A stretch of 56,298 bases of DNA from assembly GCF_012034175.1 (NCBI RefSeq), contig NZ_JAATEJ010000040.1:1-56298 (forward strand), in the 5' to 3' direction. The position numbers and the translations under genes were made by a program. Below are positions 50,104-56,298 of the stretch, piece by piece; the first letter of the stretch is position 1, and every line of letters begins with the position of its first letter. The DNA comes from Actinacidiphila epipremni. Lineage in GTDB: Bacteria > Actinomycetota > Actinomycetes > Streptomycetales > Streptomycetaceae. Below the pieces are notes generated by a model, which ran no database searches, had not been told where the DNA came from, and worked only from the letters and a program-made list of their open reading frames with translations.

Positions 50104-50460
50104 TCAGCCCCCGCCGCCCGGCGCGGCCCCCTGCATCGACCGGCGCAGCTCGTCATTGATCCGCAGGGCCTCGTCGAGCTGGTCCTCGAGCATGATGATC
50201 CGGCACGCCGCCTCCAGCTGCGTCCCCGCGTCGACCAGCTCCCGCGCCCGGGCGGCGATCCGCAGCTGATACCGCGAGTAACGCCGATGCCCGCCGCCCG
50301 ACCGCAACGGCGTGATCAGCCGGTACTCCCCGAGCGCCCGCAAGAACGCCGGCGTGGTCCCGATCATCTCGGCGGCCCGCCCCATCGTGTACGCGGGGTA
50401 GTCATCGTCATCGAGATTGTCGACCGCCCGGCCGTTCCTGTCGCCCATCACACCATTCAT
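50104..50460 (-). CDS. MerR-family transcriptional regulator
   Basis: A 118-residue small MerR-type regulator. The winged helix-turn-helix (YTMGRAAEMIGTTPAFLRAL, GGHRRYSRYQL) is at about residues 24-75, followed by a short dimerisation helix (LEDQLDEALRINDELRR) and no effector domain. There are no metal-binding cysteines. This form is common beside Streptomyces cold-shock genes. The ATG at 50460 is chosen; another at 50448 is possible. It is divergent from a methyltransferase and upstream of the Csp gene on the same strand. Confidence 0.88.
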   Translation of the reverse strand: MNGVMGDRNGRAVDNLDDDDYPAYTMGRAAEMIGTTPAFLRALGEYRLITPLRSGGGHRRYSRYQLRIAARARELVDAGTQLEAACRIIMLEDQLDEALRINDELRRSMQGAAPGGGG

Positions 50461-50643
50461 CTCGGCCCCGGCCCCCACGCCCCGGGCACCCTTCCCAACC
50501 GCCACCTACCCCCCAAACCCTATCCCCGCCCCCCAACCATGTCTAACGCCCCCACGACAGATTTCCCCCGCCGCGTCGCCCCGACCCACGCCACCCGTGA
50601 AACCCCGTGGCTCCCGGGCCCAGCCCGGCCTACGGTCGGTCGC

Positions 50644-51369
50644 ATGCCTGACGAGTGCTTCACGCATCCCCGCCTCGCCGCGATCTACGACCTGCTCGAC
50701 CCCGACCGCAGCGACCTCGACGCCTACCTCGGCATGGCCCAGGAGCATGAGGCCCACCGCGTGCTGGACATCGGCTGCGGAACGGGCGTCTTCGCCCTCC
50801 TGCTGGCCGAACGGGGAATCGAGGTCACCGCCGTCGACCCCGCCCAGGCCTCCATCGACGTGGCCCGGACCAAGCCCGGCGCCGAACGCGTCCGCTGGCT
50901 CTGCGGCAACGCCACGAGCGCGCCTGCGTTGCGGGCCGACCTGGCGACGATGACGGCGAACGTCGCCCAGGCCATCGTCGATCCGTGGTCGTGGCACAGG
51001 ACCCTGCACGCGGCCCATGACGCGCTGCGTCCGGGCGGCCGTCTCGTTTTTGAGACCCGCATCCCCGCCAGGCGCGCCTGGCAGGAGTGGACGCGCGAGC
51101 TGTCCTCCAGTGTGACGGAGGTCCCGGGTGTCGGCCCCGTCGAGAGCTGGGTCGATCTGACGGAGGTCTGCTTGCCGCTGGTGTCGTTCCGCTGGACCTA
51201 TGTCTTTGCCGCGGACGGCCAGGTGCTGACGTCGGATTCGACGCTGCGCTTCCGCGAGCGGGGGGAGGTGGAACGGGACCTGCTCGCGCACGGCTTCGTG
51301 GTGGAGGAGGTCCGTGACGCACCGGACCGTCCGGGGCGGGAGTTCGTTTTCCTGGCCCGCCGCGCCTGA
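50644..51369 (+). CDS. Class I SAM-dependent methyltransferase
   Basis: A 241-residue methyltransferase. Motif I is VLDIGCGTG at residues 40-48, motif II includes VTAVDPAQASI, and the post-motif LRPGGRLVFETR is intact. It resembles the large group of small-molecule methyltransferases with a DECFTHPRLAAIYD start; the substrate is unknown. The ATG at 50644 gives this start without an obvious ribosome site, so the message may be leaderless. It converges on the GMC oxidoreductase gene with about 190 bases between. Confidence 0.88.
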   Translation: MPDECFTHPRLAAIYDLLDPDRSDLDAYLGMAQEHEAHRVLDIGCGTGVFALLLAERGIEVTAVDPAQASIDVARTKPGAERVRWLCGNATSAPALRADLATMTANVAQAIVDPWSWHRTLHAAHDALRPGGRLVFETRIPARRAWQEWTRELSSSVTEVPGVGPVESWVDLTEVCLPLVSFRWTYVFAADGQVLTSDSTLRFRERGEVERDLLAHGFVVEEVRDAPDRPGREFVFLARRA

Positions 51370-51437
51370 TCGGTGGTGTTCGGCGGTGGTTATCGCTGCG
51401 GTTTGTGGCTGTGGATCGGTGGTGGGGTGTTGTGTGG

Positions 51438-51479
51438 TGCGGGGCGGGGGGGTTGGTGATGTGTCCGTCCCGCCCCGCA
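51438..51479. terminator. Probable terminator between methyltransferase and GMC genes
   Basis: An 11-bp perfect stem (51438-51448 with 51469-51479) with a 20-base loop between convergent genes. The G-rich arm and the C-rich DNA after it could also form other structures. Confidence 0.5.
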
Positions 51480-51505
51480 TGTGCGGTCCGGTGTGCATCT
51501 TGCTG

Positions 51506-51523
51506 CCCCGCCCCGCCCCGCCC
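51506..51523 (-). other. G-quadruplex-type repeat downstream of the GMC gene
   Basis: On the minus strand four runs of three or four Gs are separated by single Cs, a consensus G-quadruplex motif. It is 38 bases beyond the GMC stop codon, in the 3' region of that gene. Confidence 0.5.
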
Positions 51524-51560
51524 TGCCGCCGTGCCCTGTTCCGGTGTTGGGGTTGTGGTG

Positions 51561-53150
51561 TTACTGGGCGTGGGGGTGGGTTTGGGTGGTGATGAGGTCG
51601 GCGGCTTTTTCGGCGATCATGATGGTGGGGGCGTGTGTGTTGGCGCGGGGGATGGTCGGTATGACTGAGGTGTCGGCGATGTAGAGGTGGTGGAGGTTGT
51701 GGACGTTGAGTTGCGGGGTGACGACGGTGTCGGGGCCTGGGCCCATGCGGCAGGTGCCTACGGGGTGCCAGATGGAGGTGAGGCTTTGGGTGATGAAGGT
51801 GTCGAGTTCGGTTTGGTCGGCGTCGGGGGAGGGGTGGAGGGCGGGGCCGGTGACGGCTTTGAGCGCGGGCGTCTGGAACAGGGCTCGTACCAGGTCCAGG
51901 CCGTGCCGTAGTGCGGTGCGGTCGCGGTCGTCGGTCAGGTAGGCGGGGTCGACGAGCGGGGGTTGGTGGGGGTCGGCCGAGCGGAGGCGGACGCTGCCTC
52001 GGCTGGCGGGGGTGAGCAGTACGGTCAGGGCGGTCACCGCGGGGCGGTCCATGGGGATCAGGCCGGGTTCGACTCCCAGTAGTGAGCAGTAGATCTGCAG
52101 GTCCGGTGCGTCGCCGTCGCGTAGTGGCAGCATTGCGAGGGTCTGGGCCGCTGCGGAGGCCTGTGGGCCGCGGTGTATGAGGCGGTAGGCGGTCTGTGCG
52201 TGGTCGTCGAAGGCGTCCAGGAGGGTGGGTCCGGACGTGATCGGCCACACGGGGGTGATCATGGGGTGGTCGTGGAGGTTGGATCCCACGCCCGGCAGGT
52301 CGGCGAGTACCGGGATGCCGTGTTCGGCCAGGTGTGCGGCCGGTCCGATGCCCGAGAGCATCAGGAGCTGGGGGGTGCGCAGTGCACCGGCGCTGAGGAT
52401 CACGCCCCGGCGGGCGGTGGCGGGCCCGCTCCCGGCTGTCTCGACGCCGGTGGCTGTGCGGCCGTCGAACAGGATGCGTGTGGCGGGGGTGCCGGTGCGG
52501 ACGACGAGGTTGGGCCGGGTGCGGGCGGGGCGCAGGTAGCCGTCGACGACGCTGTGGCGCACGCCGTTGCGGATGTTGGACTGGGTGACCCCGAATCCGG
52601 TGCGCTCGGCGCCGTTGAGGTCCTGGCTGACCGGTGCCCCGAGTTGTTCGCCGGCCTGGACGAACGCGATGGAGGAGGGGTTGAGGTCCCGGGCGAAGTC
52701 GACGGTCATGGGGCCGCCGGCGCCGTGGAAGGGGCCGTCGCCCAGGATGTGGTGCTCGGCGCGCCGTAAGTAGGGCAGTACGTCCTCCCATCCCCAGCCC
52801 TCGGCTCCGGCGGCCCGCCAGCCGTCGTAGTCCTGCGGGTGGCCCTGGAACCAGGTGAGGGTGTTGACGGAGCTCCCGCCGCCCAGGCCCCGGCCGCTGG
52901 GGAGGTCGATCACCCGGCCGCCGGCGCCGTCCTGGGCCACGGTGCGGTCGCGGTAGACGGCGTCGGTGCCGAGCAGCTGCAGCGCCGTCCCCGGTGTCCG
53001 CACGGCGGCCGGGTCGAGTTCGGGGCCGGCTTCCAGCAGCAGGACCCGGCACGCGGGGTCCTGCGACAGCCGGGCGGCCAGCACGCATCCGGCTGCGCCG
53101 CCTCCGACGACGATGTAGTCGAACGGGGAGGATGATGACGGTGTCGACAT
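51561..53150 (-). CDS. GMC-family FAD oxidoreductase
   Basis: A 529-residue flavoenzyme of the glucose-methanol-choline family, close to choline dehydrogenase and alcohol oxidases. The ADP-binding loop is VVGGGAAG (residues 14-21), signature 1 is GRGLGGGSSVNTLTW, signature 2 is SAGALRTPQLLMLSG, and the catalytic histidine is in SIWHPVGTCRMG. No signal peptide is present. The ATG at 53150 follows GGAG. The final stop is TAA, rare in this window. Codons ending in T or A are more common than in neighbouring genes, which may reflect horizontal transfer. The substrate is unknown. Confidence 0.93.
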   Translation of the reverse strand: MSTPSSSSPFDYIVVGGGAAGCVLAARLSQDPACRVLLLEAGPELDPAAVRTPGTALQLLGTDAVYRDRTVAQDGAGGRVIDLPSGRGLGGGSSVNTLTWFQGHPQDYDGWRAAGAEGWGWEDVLPYLRRAEHHILGDGPFHGAGGPMTVDFARDLNPSSIAFVQAGEQLGAPVSQDLNGAERTGFGVTQSNIRNGVRHSVVDGYLRPARTRPNLVVRTGTPATRILFDGRTATGVETAGSGPATARRGVILSAGALRTPQLLMLSGIGPAAHLAEHGIPVLADLPGVGSNLHDHPMITPVWPITSGPTLLDAFDDHAQTAYRLIHRGPQASAAAQTLAMLPLRDGDAPDLQIYCSLLGVEPGLIPMDRPAVTALTVLLTPASRGSVRLRSADPHQPPLVDPAYLTDDRDRTALRHGLDLVRALFQTPALKAVTGPALHPSPDADQTELDTFITQSLTSIWHPVGTCRMGPGPDTVVTPQLNVHNLHHLYIADTSVIPTIPRANTHAPTIMIAEKAADLITTQTHPHAQ

Positions 53151-53219
53151 GCTTCTCCGATCACGAGTGGGAATCCAACGCGCCGCGCACCGCGGCCACT
53201 TCGACCTCAACGTGCACGG

Positions 53220-53240
53220 CCCCCCGCCCCGCCCCGCCCC
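53220..53240 (-). other. G-quadruplex-type repeat upstream of the GMC gene
   Basis: On the minus strand four runs of four or more Gs are separated by single Cs. It is 70 bases before the GMC start, on the coding strand, so it could fold in DNA or in the mRNA leader. Confidence 0.55.
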
Positions 53241-54914
53241 GGGTGCGGCCCGCCCGCCCCGGCACCGGCCACCCCCGGCCCCCGCGAGCCGCCCCCGCCC
53301 CGTACCCCCACCCGAACCCCGCCCCCCGTCCGCCTCGCCCCCCACGGCCCCTCCCGACCCCGCACCCCTCCGACCGCCCTCGCCCCCCGGACCCGCAGCG
53401 TCCGCCCCCGCCGAACACGCCCCTGCCCACCCCTGCCCACCGCGCCCGCCCTCCTGGCCCCCTGGCGCTCCGTGCCCTGCTGCCGGCCCGGTAGCGTGAT
53501 GCTCCGGGCGGCGAGGGAACCGTGCCCTCGCAGCAGTGTCATGGCCCGGCCCGGTTCCGTCACCCCCTCGGGCGCCACCCGCATCGCGAACGCGGTCATG
53601 TTCGCCTGCTCGCCGTACGCGGTCGGGTCCGGGCGCCGGGCGCGCCTGCGGTCGGGTCGGCCGCCGCGACGCCGGGGACGGGCAAGGAGAACATCGCGGC
53701 CCGGACGGCGTCCCGGGCCTCCACGGCGGCCCGGGATCGGCGGCCCGGGGACATGCCGGGGGCGGGGATGAGACCGGTGTGACGGGCCCGTCGGAGGGCT
53801 GCGGCGGGCACCCGCGGGCGCTTGGCGGTTGGGCCCGCGTCGTCCTCGGTTCGTCGCACGGATCACCTTTCGCTCGTCCATCGAAAGCAACTGATAGGAC
53901 ATGAGCAGTCGAAATGAAAACCTTTCAAATACCGCTCAATACGGTCAGGTTGGACTGTTGCTGCCGGGACCGCGCCCGCGCCTGCGCGGGGGAAGCCCAC
54001 CTCCCGGTGCTGTCCCGGTGCTGTCCCGGACGGGGCCGGGCTGCCGCGCTCGGCCTTCGTCGGCCTGTCCGAGGACGGAGTGGACGCGGCCGGTGAAGTG
54101 CATCTCCGCCGGCTGAGGCCTGGACATGAACCGGGGTGCGTGACGAGTGCGCCGCAGCGGTCAAGGGCGCTGATCGGCGCCAGGGCCGTGCACCGGGGGC
54201 CGCCCGAGGCACCCGGGCCGGCGGTGCCCGAGGGCGGCGTGGTCGACCTGATGCCGGCGCTGCAGGTATCGGCAGGCCGCGCCCGGGGGCAGCGCGGCGA
54301 CCGGGACGCCGTCCACCACCTCGGTGACCGCAGGAAGCCGGCGGAGAAGAACACCACGTCCAGGAGCAATAGCAAGCACGCCGGCTGACCTGCCAGTTGC
54401 TCAGGCCCCGGCGGACCGACCGCCCCTGCTGCATCCGGCGGACCGGTCAGACGGACGTCCGGCCTGCCGGACCGCTGGCCTGCCCGGGTACCGCATGCTC
54501 GAAGGAGGGCGTTGGATCAGCCCTGCCATGCGTTTCGACAGGCCGTCGAGAGTGCGGAAGCGCCGGTGCGGGACTGGTTCCCCACGGCGTCAGCAGCATC
54601 GAGGTCCAGGGCCTCGGCATCATCGGCCAGAGTGCGTTGGCCAACCGCCATTGCCCGGAGGGCTGCCTCGACCTGGGGATCGGCGGAACCGTCGGCAGCG
54701 TGGTCGGAGTTGCGGGCGAACCCTCTGTACTTGTCGGCCTCTGGTCCAGGGGCGGGAGGCGATCCTTGCGTGCTCGCTACGGCAGCTCTGAGGACTGACA
54801 CCGCTTCGGCACAACCAGGCTCAGCTGCGGCGGGGGAAGTGGGGCCGGGGGAGAGCCGCGGTCGCGATCCGCACCATCTGGCCCACCCCGGCCGGGACCG
54901 GAGCCGGTGTCGAC
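53241..54914. other. Gene-poor, C-skewed region of about 1.7 kb
   Basis: 53241-53480 is strongly C-rich on the plus strand. At 53870-53960 a relatively AT-rich stretch breaks the pattern. No frame has convincing start, codon use and family resemblance. The best candidate is a 94-codon minus-strand frame (54517-54801) with an acidic helical-looking C-terminus (ADDAEALDLDAADAVGN), possibly a degenerate gene. Such eroded DNA is common in the arms of linear Streptomyces chromosomes. Confidence 0.55.
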
Positions 54915-56003
54915 GTGGACCTGGCGGGCGTGGACGTTGCTGCGACGGTCTACATCCACCGCGGGCACTTCCGCCGCGCCGAATCCGGCCTGGAGAGCCG
55001 GTTCGTGGACGCGGCGATCTGCGGCCACTGTGTCGACGTCACTCCGCAGCCGGCTCCCGGGCGCCGGGCGGGCCGCCCGGGCAACACTGTCTACACCGCC
55101 GCCTGGCACCGCGCCCCGCCGCCCCCTGAGGGCACCGCTGTGGAGCTGAGTGTGTACGACGCGGGTGGCCACCCGCATCCGCCTCCAGGCCCTCCTGGGG
55201 GCCTCCAGGACCCTGGCTCCGGCAGCCGGCCGGGCCGGTCCGCACGGCGCGGCAAGCCCTCGCCGATCGACCGGGAGACCGTGACCGTGCTGTACGAGCA
55301 GCTGGCGTTCGGCGCCGCCAGCGACGCCGGGCAGGACCAGGAGCACGGCCAGGACGACGACCAGGAGCAGGAGTTCGTCATCAGCCCGGAGCGGCAGGCA
55401 CGGCTCGAGGAGCTCAAGCGCCGGGCTGGCGAGCTCGGGCGGGACGCCTCGAGGCCGAAGGCGCAGAAGAAGGGCCGCGGCGGTCCCGCAGGGGCACTGC
55501 CGCAGCGGCCCGGCTACCGGCCGCGCCGCTGGGGCCGGCGCCTCATGCGCTGGCGAGGCCCGGTGTGCACGGGGGTGGACGTGCCGCAGCGGCCGGGGAG
55601 GGGTGGGCGGATGAGTGATGAGGACAGCACGAATCGGCCGGACGCGGGTGCGCTGAGCGCGATGTACCTGGAGACGCTGCGGCTGCGGATAGAGCCGGAG
55701 AAGTTCGGCGTCCTGGCCGATGCGCTGAAGGGGTTCAAGCAGGCGTCGGAGGCCGGCTTCGACGGGACGGGCTTCGGCGTCAGCGAAGAGCTGTTCACCG
55801 ACGACGTGCGCCGCGAACCCGCGACGGTCCTGACGATGGCGGCCACCGGCCGCACGGACCACCAGGTTGTGGAGGTCGTGGAGGGGGATCCCAGCATGGG
55901 CTGCATGGTGGTGACGGCGGAGGTCGCCGGCGACCCCGCCAAGCTGGCAGAGCTCCGCGCGCAGCTGCTCCGCATGGTCGAAGAGGGCGACTTCCCGGAG
56001 TGA
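54915..56003 (+). CDS. Hypothetical protein, possibly two genes
   Basis: A 362-codon frame whose third positions are almost all G or C, so translation is likely, but I recognise no family. The first part is Pro/Arg-rich with CGHC near residue 38 and an Asp/Glu/Gln-rich stretch (DQEHGQDDDQEQE). The last 130 residues, from an ATG at 55611 preceded by a GGGGAGGGG site, look like a separate compact protein (GALSAMYLETLRLRIEPEKF, LLRMVEEGDFPE). Either one long gene from the GTG at 54915 or a shorter gene from 55611 is possible. The frame is open back to 54792 without another start. Confidence 0.5.
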   Translation: MDLAGVDVAATVYIHRGHFRRAESGLESRFVDAAICGHCVDVTPQPAPGRRAGRPGNTVYTAAWHRAPPPPEGTAVELSVYDAGGHPHPPPGPPGGLQDPGSGSRPGRSARRGKPSPIDRETVTVLYEQLAFGAASDAGQDQEHGQDDDQEQEFVISPERQARLEELKRRAGELGRDASRPKAQKKGRGGPAGALPQRPGYRPRRWGRRLMRWRGPVCTGVDVPQRPGRGGRMSDEDSTNRPDAGALSAMYLETLRLRIEPEKFGVLADALKGFKQASEAGFDGTGFGVSEELFTDDVRREPATVLTMAATGRTDHQVVEVVEGDPSMGCMVVTAEVAGDPAKLAELRAQLLRMVEEGDFPE

Positions 56004-56018
56004 CGGCGTCAGGCGGGC

Positions 56019-56298
56019 CTACGCCGCAGTGCGCAGCGGCCGGTCTGGCCGGCACAGCGGGCATGGTGCGGCGTCGGGCCGCTCGCGGGCGGCGCGGCAG
56101 TCGCCGCGGTGCACGATGCGGGCTGGGCCCCGCTCCGGACCGAAGTAGACCGGCTCTTCGACCTTCCAAGCTGGGGCGACGCCGGCGCGCTCGGTGGGCA
56201 CTTGGCCGTACGCCTGGCCCTCGATGGGCTCGCAGCGGGAGGCGGGGGCGGTGAAGTCGACGGGGGAGGGTTCGTCGGCCAGGCGGCCGAAGCGCTAG
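56019..56298 (-). CDS. DUF6233-like protein, 5' part outside the window
   Basis: The frame is open through the right edge, so only the C-terminal 92 codons are seen. The stretch IVHRGDC followed by APCPLCRPDRPL resembles the C-terminus of DUF6233 proteins, abundant in Streptomyces, with His/Cys and CxxC residues that could bind zinc. An internal GTG at 56201 could be mistaken for its start. Function unknown. It converges on the hypothetical gene at 54915-56003 with a 15-base gap. Confidence 0.6.

Noticed and set aside
53207..53902. A 231-codon minus-strand frame in the C-rich region
   Set aside because: Almost all Arg, Gly and Pro from G-rich repeats; composition is that of untranslated DNA.
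54517..54801. A 94-codon minus-strand frame
   Set aside because: It looks partly protein-like but has no family match, no ribosome site and mixed codon use. It is kept only as a note on the gene-poor region.
1..56298. CRISPR arrays, insertion sequences, rRNA or tRNA genes
   Set aside because: No regular spaced repeats, transposase motifs or RNA folds were recognised anywhere in the window.

Overview
The window is very G+C-rich DNA from an actinomycete, almost certainly Streptomyces or a close relative. Evidence is the strong G/C bias at third codon positions, frequent GTG/TTG starts, an AfsA-type signal synthase next to a TetR receptor, two SpoIIE-type phosphatases, a high-affinity [NiFe] hydrogenase operon, and a tap-tpg pair. 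Tap and Tpg maintain the telomeres of linear Streptomyces replicons, so the window probably lies in the arm of a linear chromosome or plasmid. No rRNA, tRNA, CRISPR array or intact insertion sequence was seen. All family calls are by eye; no database search was run.

Layout. 1-10.7 kb: metabolic and stress genes (phosphatase, LysR/MFS pair, HhH-GPD protein, alcohol dehydrogenase, isochorismatase-like hydrolase, DUF3040 protein, GAF-SpoIIE-ATPase phosphatase, dihydroxyacetone kinase dhaK-dhaL), some behind SigB-like promoters. 10.7-13.6 kb: a signalling cassette of a HAD phosphatase, an AfsA-like synthase and a gamma-butyrolactone-receptor-like TetR protein. 13.6-28.6 kb: one long minus-strand operon for a group 1h (formerly group 5) [NiFe] hydrogenase. 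It runs hhyS, a possible 40-residue ORF, hhyL, NifU-like, DUF5947, DUF6084, an unrecognised 465-residue protein, maturation protease, DUF6893, hypA, hypB, hypF, hypC, hypD, hypE, and a secreted N,N-dimethylformamidase-like protein. Most junctions overlap by 4 bp (ATGA or GTGA).

28.9-37 kb: an SRPBCC protein, a 1.4-kaa hybrid kinase/regulator/phosphatase coupled to an STAS protein, and cytochrome bd oxidase cydAB. 37-40.6 kb: an NmrA-like reductase and an ECF41-type sigma factor behind a sequence resembling the ECF41 promoter, then an aldo/keto reductase and a DNA alkyltransferase. 40.6-47.8 kb: a secreted PHB-depolymerase-type esterase, tap-tpg, and a secreted GH30 glycosidase with a ricin-type lectin domain. 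47.8-50.5 kb: a cold-shock group (DEAD-box helicase, Csp, MerR). 50.6-53.2 kb: a methyltransferase and a GMC oxidoreductase flanked by G-quadruplex-type repeats. 53.2-56.3 kb: a C-rich, gene-poor stretch, one hypothetical gene and a DUF6233-like gene cut by the window edge.

How the parts fit. The hydrogenase operon carries structural, metal-insertion and tail-processing functions in one unit. It lies about 6 kb from cydAB, a plausible but unproven electron sink. The AfsA/TetR/HAD cassette could make and sense a small hormone; the motif AACG-N2-CGTT recurs in front of two of its genes. The most novel-looking material is the uncharacterised accessory set inside the hydrogenase operon, the histidine-rich C-terminal tail of HypB, and the amidase-like lipoprotein coupled to hypE.
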